Positions 45,621-54,544 of a stretch of 64,000 nt of DNA are shown piece after piece. Source of the stretch: Pantoea cypripedii (lineage in GTDB: Bacteria; Pseudomonadota; Gammaproteobacteria; Enterobacterales; Enterobacteriaceae); assembly GCF_002095535.1 (NCBI RefSeq), contig NZ_MLJI01000001.1, positions 2,469,832 through 2,533,831 of the forward strand. Direction: 5' to 3'. A program made the translations under genes and the position numbers. Positions within the stretch are counted from its first letter, which is position 1, and every line of letters starts with the position of its first letter. The notes under the pieces are model-generated. The model did no database searches and was not told where the DNA came from. It saw only the letters and a program-made list of their open reading frames with translations.

Positions 45621-48602
45621 TCAGACAGGCTTCTGGTCGGTTTTCGTGATGTTATGCATGGCTATAATCTTCTTAGCCAGACGCTCTAACGCCTCCCGGT
45701 TTTCTGCATCGTCAGGAAAACGTCCGTGCGTATCGTTAAAAATCGTTGCTTCAGATTCAATCAGGGCGCGCAGTGCGGAAAAATTGGTGTTTTCAAAGCG
45801 ATAAAATTCCCCGACTGATACACCCTGATCATCGTAGACCTCCAGATAATCCGGGCACAGCAACAGCCAGGGTTCGTTGGGTTCGTTTGCAGGTGGCGTA
45901 AAGTTAACCACACCCGATGGCTGATAATCAGCGACAAAATCACGTATCTGATTTTGCTCAACCACCCTGATATTGGTATGTCGGGCCAGATAGTGGCATA
46001 GCCGCTCCCAGGGAATATCATTAATGGCGGTCTGCAACACCTGAAGACGCTCTTCGAGCCTTGTCCGATAAGTTTTATCCAGCGCCAGCGAGGTCACCAG
46101 TTTTTTCCAGTCGGCGTGGGGGTTGTACGGCAACTCGCCTTCATCACGCTCCTCACTCATCTTCAGCGCAATATCAATGATACCCCGGCCACCATTCACA
46201 CCGTTCGGGAATAAAAACAGCAGATACGCCAGTTCATCTAATTTGAGAGATAACCGTTCCAGCGTGTAGGGGTGAAGCCCGTCCTGAATGAGTTTTCCGA
46301 ACTGATGCTCGTCAAATGTCTCTCCATTCAGTTTTTTACCAATCCGTTGCAGTGAGTTGAACAATAATAAACTATCATGATCACCGTTTTGTTCGGGATT
46401 TCTGAATGCATGAAATAATAACTCTATCACGTCATCCGGGAAATCATCCATCCAGTGAAAATCAAGCGTACCTGTTTTGGTTATTTTTGGAATAAGGGTA
46501 TTACTCCACAAGCCAATACGATTGAGACGAATGATGGAAATATTCCGATTATCGATTAATTCCTGATAGAGAAATTTATAGCTCAGTCCCTTATCACCAT
46601 AGTCGAGACCGTCCAGATTCATGCTGGTAACGGGCGTACCCTCGCCGAAAATAAACGGTGCTCCAATCATATGCTGCCTCAGACTGGCCATTCTGGCGGC
46701 GCGATTATTTCTGAGGTGATGCTTAAGGTTTTTTACGCTAAGACGTCCATCATAATACAGCCCCCTCTCATCCGGGTTAATCACACTTCTCGTCATAAAT
46801 AATGGACTATTATACGCCGCATCCTCATGCAGGTTATTCATCGGGAGACGTTGCAGGTGAAGATGTTCCAGCAAGCGCCTGACACGGTTAGCAATTAAAT
46901 GTTCTTTAATCACCCCCTCTCTGGCGAGCACATCCTCAAGTTTGTCAGTGTAATTATAATTTTCAGCACTATAATTCTCGTCTAATTGCTGTTCATTCAG
47001 AAAGAAATGCCCTTCAAAATCGACGTTATTGACAAAGTGTGCCAGTTCAATCAGATCCTTTTCAAAGCATTCTTTTAAATTATCTATCTGTTCCTGAACC
47101 GCAGGCTCCCTGATGCGCTGGCAATTTTCAGGTAAATCGGGGTCTTTCTCCATTTCCCGCACAATTTCTCCCAAATCTTCCAATGCGGTGCCGAGTAATT
47201 GGCCCTCTTGTATCAATGTCGCGGCTTCGGTCAGTTCAATGAAAGCCAGCAATTGGTGAGGGCTGATACCGGTTTCTATCAGCACGGTCATCAGATCATG
47301 GGTAATGGCATTGGCAAGAATCTTCAGTGAAGCCATTTCCCTGACTTTTTGCCTGCTTGCCTGCTCATTTAACTCAAGGTTGTACTCGCCATCCTGAGCA
47401 CGCTCGATCCGATATTGTAAACGACCGAGGATTCTCTTTTGCTGAACCGGCTGCAGATAAGCAATTGTTTCTTTTATGCCCTGCAACCTGCTGGCATCAT
47501 AGATCGATAAAAAATGGTGCAGAACATTTCTCAGGATTCGTTGGTCTTTTTCAGAAACAATCTGTGATGGTGTAGCACTACGCCCGATAAAACTGTGCAA
47601 ATCCTTTTGCAACGTCGTTAAGAAGTTATCCAGAATAGTATCCTTAACGTGTGGCTTACTGACCGTAAGGTCTGGCAAGAGGTCTTCAAGTTTTTTTTCC
47701 TGCCCGGTTGTCTCAGGCGTCCGCTCCAGCGGTACCACCCGAATAAAATCTCTGTAAATCTCATAGTGATTTTCAACATGGTCAGCAGTCTGGCCTCTTA
47801 AATAAATCCAGGAATCTTGATCGCCGTACAACGCCAGGGATACTGCCCGAAACAAACAATTGCCATCGGCCGCCACATCTTGCACGTAACCTGCGTTATC
47901 GATAAATTGATAATGCTCATAACCCCGAATTCTGACTCGTTGTAAATTGATGGTGCGTTGCGTGTTCTGCTCCTGTCCGGCATCAGCAATCATTCCCACG
48001 TCAGCATCATAGATTCGGATGCGTATATTACAGGCATTAGCCAGCGCATCCACTGCAATATCGATGGCATCATGATCCCATCGGCCTTCCTCGCGAATGC
48101 AACTTAATAAAGTTTCTTTTGCTTTCTCGCTTTCACTTCTTTCTTTCGTCTGTAATGAAAGTTTTTCCAGCAACTGTGTGGCGTTCTTTTGGATCGATTT
48201 TTTTACTTTTGCGTTATGCCTTGCTTCACTCCCTGATTTTAATATATCGCTCGCGCCCCAGCTGGGATCAAAGCGTTTACTTTTAACTTGCTCTGTGCGA
48301 CCACGGGTAATCTCCATAACTGAAGAGGGTCTTTTCTGCGCGATGCTAAATGGCGCTATTTTCTGAATTGACCGGGTAAGTTTACTCTCCACAGGGTTGC
48401 GAAAAGGGAACGATTGACTGGCAGCAGATAATAGATTCCGCTCTGGGCGTAACGGTGGTGGCATGATACGTGAGGAAATTGTTGCGGTGGTATTATTTAA
48501 AGATGCAACCGTCGTTATTTTTTTCAATGCAGGTGGGCGGCTGGATAATGTGGACTGGCGATTAAAATTCACTAATGAATGAACATTATGAAAGTCTGGC
48601 AT
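45621..48602 (-). CDS. Putative OTU-type deubiquitinase with circularly permuted core (paralogue 1)
   Basis: 993 aa with start ATG at 48602 (AAGGA upstream; an open frame to 48656 adds residues absent in the paralogue). The N-terminal 150 residues are Ser/Pro/Arg-rich and probably disordered, opening with VNFNRQSTLSS. An OTU cysteine-protease core lies at about 165-290 in permuted order: first the half with GRWDHDAIDIAVDALANA, IRIRIYDAD and the His motif EHYQFIDN (His230), then the half with the nucleophile ADGNCLFRAVSLALYGDQDS (Cys249). In ordinary OTU enzymes DGNC comes first and the His last. The remaining 700 residues were not recognised; no signal peptide or membrane helix. More AT-rich than neighbours. 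A host-directed effector is inference. Confidence 0.75.
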   Translation of the reverse strand: MPDFHNVHSLVNFNRQSTLSSRPPALKKITTVASLNNTTATISSRIMPPPLRPERNLLSAASQSFPFRNPVESKLTRSIQKIAPFSIAQKRPSSVMEITRGRTEQVKSKRFDPSWGASDILKSGSEARHNAKVKKSIQKNATQLLEKLSLQTKERSESEKAKETLLSCIREEGRWDHDAIDIAVDALANACNIRIRIYDADVGMIADAGQEQNTQRTINLQRVRIRGYEHYQFIDNAGYVQDVAADGNCLFRAVSLALYGDQDSWIYLRGQTADHVENHYEIYRDFIRVVPLERTPETTGQEKKLEDLLPDLTVSKPHVKDTILDNFLTTLQKDLHSFIGRSATPSQIVSEKDQRILRNVLHHFLSIYDASRLQGIKETIAYLQPVQQKRILGRLQYRIERAQDGEYNLELNEQASRQKVREMASLKILANAITHDLMTVLIETGISPHQLLAFIELTEAATLIQEGQLLGTALEDLGEIVREMEKDPDLPENCQRIREPAVQEQIDNLKECFEKDLIELAHFVNNVDFEGHFFLNEQQLDENYSAENYNYTDKLEDVLAREGVIKEHLIANRVRRLLEHLHLQRLPMNNLHEDAAYNSPLFMTRSVINPDERGLYYDGRLSVKNLKHHLRNNRAARMASLRQHMIGAPFIFGEGTPVTSMNLDGLDYGDKGLSYKFLYQELIDNRNISIIRLNRIGLWSNTLIPKITKTGTLDFHWMDDFPDDVIELLFHAFRNPEQNGDHDSLLLFNSLQRIGKKLNGETFDEHQFGKLIQDGLHPYTLERLSLKLDELAYLLFLFPNGVNGGRGIIDIALKMSEERDEGELPYNPHADWKKLVTSLALDKTYRTRLEERLQVLQTAINDIPWERLCHYLARHTNIRVVEQNQIRDFVADYQPSGVVNFTPPANEPNEPWLLLCPDYLEVYDDQGVSVGEFYRFENTNFSALRALIESEATIFNDTHGRFPDDAENREALERLAKKIIAMHNITKTDQKPV

Positions 48603-48858
48603 GATATATTCCTTATTAAGCCTTGATAATCCATCATTTAATCTGACGCCAGGCATATTTGCTCAGCGACATTACAACAGGCTTTTTATATTCCTGGCGT
48701 GAAATAAAGCTCGATAGTTTTTGTTGTCTGAGGCACCTCCTGACAAGGGGATGAAAATAGCTAGCGTTTTGAGCGTCAATCCCTGGTGCGAATAAATTCG
48801 CCCCCAACATCTGTAGGGTCGGCATTAATGCCGACCAGGCCAATAACCGCACGAATCC
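48603..48858. repeat. Intergenic palindromes between the two OTU genes
   Basis: Perfect palindromes GCGAATAAATTCGC (48788-48801) and GGTCGGCATTAATGCCGACC (48817-48836) occur between the paralogues. Together with the repeat pair at 48859-48930 they fill most of the 335-base gap. No gene is supported here. Confidence 0.8.
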
Positions 48859-48930
48859 GTAGCGGCGCGATTTATCACGCAATTCTATGCACGATGTCAG
48901 TAAAACCCGCGCAATAAATTGCGCCGCTAC
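48859..48930. repeat. Palindromic intergenic repeat pair (copy 2)
   Basis: GTAGCGGCGCGATTTATCAC-GCAA (48859-48882) and GCGCAATAAATTGCGCCGCT-AC (48909-48930) are inverted relative to each other and match the pair at 38071-38133. Compared with that copy the order of the two halves is reversed. Confidence 0.85.
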
Positions 48931-48937
48931 GGCATTC

Positions 48938-51877
48938 TTAGCCTTTAAGCCGCGCTAAGATGTTCAGCGCAAAACGTTCCAGCACCTGCCGATTTTCCGC
49001 ATCAGTGGGTTTGCGTCTGCTCACATTCGCCTGGCGAATAGCATCGATCTCAACAATCGCCCGCAGCACGGAAAAGTTGGAATTCTCAAACCGATAGAAT
49101 TCTATCGGGTCCATTGACCTTCCGTCATAGGCTTCCAGAGAATTAGAGCGCAGCACCACATAAGGTTGGGCTGGCTGTTCTGCCGGAGGGGTATGCGCCA
49201 TCCGACCCGACGGCTCAAAAGAAGCCAAAAATTCCTGCGCCTCGCTTTCCTCAATAACGACGATATTGCTTTGCTGGGCCAGATAGCTGTAGAACTCTGT
49301 CAGCGGAATATTATCGATTCTTGCCTGTAAGACTTGCAGACGCCTTTCGAGTATTTCTCTGAACCTCCACCTATCAGCCAGTGTGGTGACCAGCATTTTC
49401 CAGTCAGCGGCGGGGTTATAAGGTACTTCATCCTGCGCACGCTCTTCATTGATCTGCGCGGCAATATCAATAATCCCCCGTCCCCCATCAACACCATAGG
49501 GCAGTAAAAATAACAGCCAGGCCAGCTCATCCAGTTTTAGCGATAACTTCTCCAGCGAGAACGGTGCAAGGCCCTCTTCGATAAGCCCGGCAATCTGATA
49601 CTCATCGAATGTATCCCCTTTGATTTTCTTACCAATACGCATTAACGACGAGAACAATAATAAACTATCCAGTTCATCGTTATGTTGCGGGTTTCTTAAT
49701 CCCTGAAATAATAACTCGATCGTGTCGTCTGCTAAACCATCCATCCAGTGAAAATCAAACTTCCCGGTGAGGGTTATTTTTCCAATGACGGTATTACTCC
49801 ACAGGCCAATGCGATTGAGGCGGAAGATTGAGATAGCCGGATTATCGATCAACTCCCGGTTTAGCATCTCAATACTCAGTCCTTTATCACCATAATTGAG
49901 ACCCTCCAGATTCATATCGGTGATCGGCATTCCTTCACCAAAAATAAAAGCGGCACCGGCCATATGTTGCTTGAGACTACTTATCCTGCCCGCGCGGTCA
50001 TTGTTAAGGTGAAGTCTGACACTTCTTTCGTTAATTTGACCATCATAATATAACTCTCTTTGATCCGGGTTAATCACGCTCCTCACCATAAACAGCGGGC
50101 GGTTATAAGCCACATCATCAAAAAGATTGTTAATCGCCACGCGTTGCATAAAAAGCTTTTCTAATAAACGCCTGACCCGGTGCGCAATCACATCTTTTTT
50201 ATTCACCCCTTCTCTGCTCACCACATCATCCAGTTTATCGGTGTGGTTATAATTTTCCGGACTATAATTCGCCTCCAACTCCCGGTCGCTCATAATGAAA
50301 AATCCATTAACATCAATGTCATAATCAAATCGGGCCAGTTCTGTCAGATTCTCTTCGAAATCCTCTTTTAAATTCTCAATCTGGCGCTGAACTGCTGGCT
50401 CCTTAATGCGCAGGTACTCGCGTGGTAAATCGGGGTCTTCTACCGTTCCCTGCAAGATATCCGCCAGATCTTCACTGGTGGCACCGAGTAATCCGGCATC
50501 CTGGATCAGGTTGGCGGCTTCAGTGGTCCCAAGCAGAGCCAGCAGCTGATGGGGATTGATGCCCGTACCCACCATAATGGTCACCAGATCATTGCTAACA
50601 GCCGTGGCGAAAATCTTCAGTGAATTTACATCTTTGTGTTTTTGCTGACTGGCCTGCTCACGAAACTCCAGGCAGCGCAGACTGTGCTGAGAACGTTCTG
50701 CCAATGTTTGTAAACACCCCAGCTGTCGTTTTTCCTCCAGCGGATCCAGTTGCCAGCTGATGATGGCCTGCTTTATTTCAGCCAATCTTTGCACATCATA
50801 GATCGATAAAAAATGATGCAATACGTTTCTTAACGTTATTTCATCTTCCTGAGCAATGACCTGCACCGGTGAAACGTTCCGGTCAATAAAGCTGCATAAG
50901 TTCTTTTTCAAATTCCTCGCGGTAATATCAAGAATATTATCCTTGATATGCGGTGTGCTTTCTGTCAATTCTGGCAAGCGTTCATTCAATGTGACATCTT
51001 CCGATGATAATTCGATAAACTCCTTATAATCATCCCAATGTTCCCCGACATAATTAGCCGTTTCATTCCTTAGGTGAATCCAGGAATCCTCATCACCATA
51101 TAACCCAATCGACACTGAAGTGAAAAAGCAATTTCCGTCTGCCGCCACATTACGAACCACACCGGAATTATCGACAAACTGATAATGTTCCTGACCATGA
51201 AGCCTGATTATTTGTAAATTTATCGTCTGTTGTGAATGTTGTGCATCCCCTATCTGCACAGTAGAACCCAAATCCGCATCATAAATATTTAAGCGGATTT
51301 TGAAAGCCTTCACCAGCGCATCAACCGCAATATCAATCGCCTGATGGTTCCATTTGCCAGGTTGTCGAATGCTGGTCAGTATCTCCTGTTTCAGCTGTTC
51401 CTCATGACTTTTCTCGTGCCGGTTCAGTGACAGTTTTGCCAGCTGCTCAGCGGCATTTTTCCTGATAAATTTCTTTTCCTTTACCGCCTGTTTTATATTA
51501 TCGCCAGATTGCAATATATTCAGCACGCCCCAATCGCTGGTGATGCGCTGTTTTTTATTATTATCATCGCGCCGGCAATCCATTGCCTTTACCGGAGAAG
51601 GTCGCTGAGGTGAAGCATGAGTGACAGGTGCCAGGGACCGAATAGATCGGGTAAATTGATTATCCACTTTGCTACGAGAAGATAATACCGGTAAAGACAA
51701 ACTGGTCGCGCGCGTTAAAACCCGATTGGGTAATAATTGCGGTGGTAATGATAGCCGGGCAGAACTATTCCCGAGGGATGTTACGGCGGTCGTTCTGATA
51801 TGCGGGGTTACTGGCGTGGATAATGTTGATTGCCGATTAAAATTGACTACCAAACTAACGTTATTAGCGTTTGGCAT
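48938..51877 (-). CDS. Putative OTU-type deubiquitinase with circularly permuted core (paralogue 2)
   Basis: 979 aa, start ATG at 51877 with AAGGAAAA upstream. Collinear with the product at 45621-48602 over its whole length. It shares the N-terminal VNFNRQSTLS, the disordered Ser/Pro/Arg-rich region to about 150, and the permuted OTU core: GKWNHQAIDIAVDALVKA, IRLNIYDAD, EHYQFVDN (His231), then ADGNCFFTSVSIGLYGDEDS (Cys250). Both catalytic residues and their 19-residue spacing are kept. The long C-terminal region ends with the shared EFYRFEN.NFS.LRA motif. The pair arose by tandem duplication. Ubiquitin as substrate is inferred from the fold only. Confidence 0.75.
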   Translation of the reverse strand: MPNANNVSLVVNFNRQSTLSTPVTPHIRTTAVTSLGNSSARLSLPPQLLPNRVLTRATSLSLPVLSSRSKVDNQFTRSIRSLAPVTHASPQRPSPVKAMDCRRDDNNKKQRITSDWGVLNILQSGDNIKQAVKEKKFIRKNAAEQLAKLSLNRHEKSHEEQLKQEILTSIRQPGKWNHQAIDIAVDALVKAFKIRLNIYDADLGSTVQIGDAQHSQQTINLQIIRLHGQEHYQFVDNSGVVRNVAADGNCFFTSVSIGLYGDEDSWIHLRNETANYVGEHWDDYKEFIELSSEDVTLNERLPELTESTPHIKDNILDITARNLKKNLCSFIDRNVSPVQVIAQEDEITLRNVLHHFLSIYDVQRLAEIKQAIISWQLDPLEEKRQLGCLQTLAERSQHSLRCLEFREQASQQKHKDVNSLKIFATAVSNDLVTIMVGTGINPHQLLALLGTTEAANLIQDAGLLGATSEDLADILQGTVEDPDLPREYLRIKEPAVQRQIENLKEDFEENLTELARFDYDIDVNGFFIMSDRELEANYSPENYNHTDKLDDVVSREGVNKKDVIAHRVRRLLEKLFMQRVAINNLFDDVAYNRPLFMVRSVINPDQRELYYDGQINERSVRLHLNNDRAGRISSLKQHMAGAAFIFGEGMPITDMNLEGLNYGDKGLSIEMLNRELIDNPAISIFRLNRIGLWSNTVIGKITLTGKFDFHWMDGLADDTIELLFQGLRNPQHNDELDSLLLFSSLMRIGKKIKGDTFDEYQIAGLIEEGLAPFSLEKLSLKLDELAWLLFLLPYGVDGGRGIIDIAAQINEERAQDEVPYNPAADWKMLVTTLADRWRFREILERRLQVLQARIDNIPLTEFYSYLAQQSNIVVIEESEAQEFLASFEPSGRMAHTPPAEQPAQPYVVLRSNSLEAYDGRSMDPIEFYRFENSNFSVLRAIVEIDAIRQANVSRRKPTDAENRQVLERFALNILARLKG

Positions 51878-52166
51878 AATTTTTCCTTATCAGGCCGATA
51901 ATAATCCATCATAAATCTGGGGCGGGGGGTGTCACCTCAGCGACAATAGCAGCACCTTTTTACCTGAATTCACGCTTTCCTTCCCTGGAACTTGCTCACA
52001 AACTGACCTGCATCACGGTTTTACCGTCACACTGTCGCGTCTTAGCGCCACAGCACCGCAGAACCCGGCAAATCAGGCCAAAAAGCCCGTCTGTTTAAGC
52101 CATTGTTCCCTCTGTCAGTTGCATAAAATAAAGCCGTCAAATTTACTCAGGCTAAGGTTGGACGCC
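51878..52166. promoter_or_regulatory. Divergent region OTU paralogue 2 / ATP-grasp gene
   Basis: About 290 bases between divergent genes; it must carry promoters for both. Nothing else was recognised. Base composition rises in GC toward the ATP-grasp gene. Confidence 0.45.
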
Positions 52167-53348
52167 ATGTCTTCACCCTCACGGGCGCTGCTGCTGGATG
52201 CGGGATTCGCATCGCTGCCCTTTCTCGATGTGTTACGCCAGCAGGGTTACCGCACCGCGGTCTGTGGCAGTAAAAACCAGGACCCAGGCCATCGTTTTGC
52301 TGATGACAGCAGTCCGGTTAACTATGGTGATGTGCAACAGGTGATGGATCTGTGCCGTGAATGGCGCATTTCGGCGTTGCTGCCCGGCGTTACCGATGTG
52401 TCTTATCTCACCGGCTCACGCGTGGCGGATCAACTCGGTTTTCCCGGATTCGACGCTCCCGACGTCAGCGACACGTTGTTTCAGAAAGATCAGTTCCGCC
52501 ATTGGGCGCAGGCTCATCATTTCCCGGTGCCCGCAGCGGTGGATCAACTGAGTGACAGCGACACGCTCCCGTTGCCCTTAATCGTCAAACCCGTGGATGC
52601 CTACAGTGGGCTGGGGATTACGCATATCAGCGAACGTGCGCAGTTACCCGCCGCTTTTGCTGCTGCCCGCCAGGCCTCACGCAGCGGCGAGGCGCTGATT
52701 GAACAATTTATTCAGGGTTCACTGCACAGTCATTCGGCGTTTATCCGCAACGGTGAAATCGTCTGCGAATTCTTTGTCGATGAGTTTTGCACCGTTTACC
52801 CGTGGCAGGTCAACAGCAGCTCCCTCACCACCCAGCTCAGTAGCGCATTGCAGGATCGGGTCAGTGACTGTCTGGCAACGCTAACCGCGCAGCTTGGTCT
52901 GGTTGATGGTCTGCTGCACACCCAGTTTATGACTGACGGCAACGATTTTTGGTTGATCGAACTGACGCGCCGTTGCCCTGGCGATCTGTACAGCCGCCTG
53001 ATCAGTCTCTCCACCGGTGTGCCTTACTGTAGCCATTTTGTCGCGCCCTTTATCGGGCTGGATGACCATTTTGATCAACGCCGTCCGGTGCGCCAGCGTT
53101 TTATTGCCCGTCATACCGTTTCGGTGGCCCAGCCCACCCGTTTCCCTGGTTTTCACTTCGCTGCGCTACCGGCACAGATTCTGGATGTGATCCCGCTGAA
53201 ACTCCCTGGCGATGCGCTGGAACCCGCTCCACGCGATCGCGCGGGCCTGGTGTTTGCCGAATGTGACAGCCTCGCCACACTGGCAGAGCTGACTCCTCAT
53301 CTGAACCAGTATCTCAATCCGCCGATACAACAGGAGAGATCAATATGA
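52167..53348 (+). CDS. ATP-grasp enzyme of sugar/flagellin modification island
   Basis: About 393 aa ligase of the carbamoyl-phosphate-synthase-like ATP-grasp group. The ATP-binding part has LPLIVKPVDAYSGLGITHI (about 135-153) and EALIEQFIQGS; the Mg-binding part reads FWLIELTRRCPGDLYSRL. The N-terminal domain begins ALLLDAGFASLPFLDVLRQQ, Rossmann-like. Such enzymes join a carboxylate to an amine or other nucleophile with ATP. Start ATG 52167 has AAGG upstream; an in-frame ATG at 52119 lacks one. Its stop overlaps the next gene (ATGA), so both are co-translated. A role in acylating an aminosugar is inference. Confidence 0.82.
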   Translation: MSSPSRALLLDAGFASLPFLDVLRQQGYRTAVCGSKNQDPGHRFADDSSPVNYGDVQQVMDLCREWRISALLPGVTDVSYLTGSRVADQLGFPGFDAPDVSDTLFQKDQFRHWAQAHHFPVPAAVDQLSDSDTLPLPLIVKPVDAYSGLGITHISERAQLPAAFAAARQASRSGEALIEQFIQGSLHSHSAFIRNGEIVCEFFVDEFCTVYPWQVNSSSLTTQLSSALQDRVSDCLATLTAQLGLVDGLLHTQFMTDGNDFWLIELTRRCPGDLYSRLISLSTGVPYCSHFVAPFIGLDDHFDQRRPVRQRFIARHTVSVAQPTRFPGFHFAALPAQILDVIPLKLPGDALEPAPRDRAGLVFAECDSLATLAELTPHLNQYLNPPIQQERSI

Positions 53349-54490
53349 CCCAGCCACTCAAGCTCGCTTTCCTCGGTGGAGGCATCAATTCCGCCATCGG
53401 TCAGACGCATAAAATTGCCTGCCAGATGGATGGCGAGTTCCAGCTGGTTGCTGGTTGTTTTAGCCGCGATGCACAAATCAACCAGCAAACGGCACAGGCC
53501 TGGGGAATCCCGGCTGAGCGCCTGTATGACCATTATGAAACGTTACTGGCTGCCGAACATACCCAGCTGGATGCGGTGGTGATTTTGCTGCCGACCCCCC
53601 ATCATCTCGATGTGATAGTGCGCTGCCTGGAATACGGCGTCGCGGTCATTTGTGAAAAAGCGCTGGTCGAGTCGGTCGCCAGCGCTCAGGTGGTGCACCA
53701 CACCCTGCAACGCACCGGTGGTCGCCTGTATGTCACTTATAACTACAGCGGCTACCCAATGGTGCGCGAACTGCGTCAGCGCATCGCGGAAGGTGAACTC
53801 GGCGAGATTCAGCAGGTGCTGGTAGAAATGCCGCAGGAAGGCTTCAGCCGCCGCAATCCGGCCGGTGAAGTGGCACGCCCGCAAAGCTGGCGGCAATCCG
53901 ACGGCGTTATCCCTACCGTTTCTCTCGATTTGGGTGTGCACGTGCATCAACTGGTGGATTTTATCGTGCAGCGCCGGGCCACCGATGTGTATGCCATCAA
54001 CAGCCACTTCACCTCGCTGCCCAATATCATCGATACCGTGCATGCGGTTTCCCGCTATGAAGACGGCCTGGTGTGTCAGTATTGGTATGGCAAAGCCGCG
54101 CTGGGTTACCGTAATGGACTGCGTATCCGGGTGATGGGTGATAAAGGCAGTGCCGAATGGCTCCAGGTGGAACCGGAGACCCTGAAGCTCACCAATGCGC
54201 ATGGGCAGGTCACGTTAATTGATCGCACCGATAACGCTAACCGCATCGCTAACCTGCCACGCTACTGCCGCTTCAAAGCCGGTCATCCTGCCGGGTTTAT
54301 CGAAGCCTTTGCCAATTATTACGTGGATATCGCGCACAGTTTGCGCGGCGAGCATAACGAGTACAGCCAGGGCATTGATACCGCGTTGAGTGGCTTAACT
54401 TTTCTTGAGAAGACCCAGCGCAGTGCCACGCTGCATCAGCCGGTCACGCTACTGGATCTGCTCAGCCAGCCGGTGACTGCCGCCAGCTAA
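53345..54490 (+). CDS. Gfo/Idh/MocA family oxidoreductase
   Basis: NAD(P)-dependent sugar dehydrogenase type, 381 aa. The Rossmann nucleotide site is LAFLGGGINSAIGQTHK; the usual EKP motif appears as CEKALVES; the C-terminal substrate domain has DLGVHVHQLVDFIVQRRATD and a His where the family keeps one. Coupled to the ATP-grasp gene by a 4-base overlap and convergent with the aminotransferase gene. It probably oxidises a nucleotide sugar or its derivative; the substrate is unknown. Confidence 0.88.
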   Translation: MTQPLKLAFLGGGINSAIGQTHKIACQMDGEFQLVAGCFSRDAQINQQTAQAWGIPAERLYDHYETLLAAEHTQLDAVVILLPTPHHLDVIVRCLEYGVAVICEKALVESVASAQVVHHTLQRTGGRLYVTYNYSGYPMVRELRQRIAEGELGEIQQVLVEMPQEGFSRRNPAGEVARPQSWRQSDGVIPTVSLDLGVHVHQLVDFIVQRRATDVYAINSHFTSLPNIIDTVHAVSRYEDGLVCQYWYGKAALGYRNGLRIRVMGDKGSAEWLQVEPETLKLTNAHGQVTLIDRTDNANRIANLPRYCRFKAGHPAGFIEAFANYYVDIAHSLRGEHNEYSQGIDTALSGLTFLEKTQRSATLHQPVTLLDLLSQPVTAAS

Positions 54491-54544
54491 CCCTGCATTA
54501 ACCGCATCTCCCCGCGTCAGGGGAGATGCTTCTTTCATTTCTCT

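Noticed and set aside
48634..48882. 82-codon minus-strand ORF between the OTU genes
   Set aside because: Its first part is the palindromic intergenic repeat translated, and the same kind of peptide arises at the other repeat copy near 38.06 kb.
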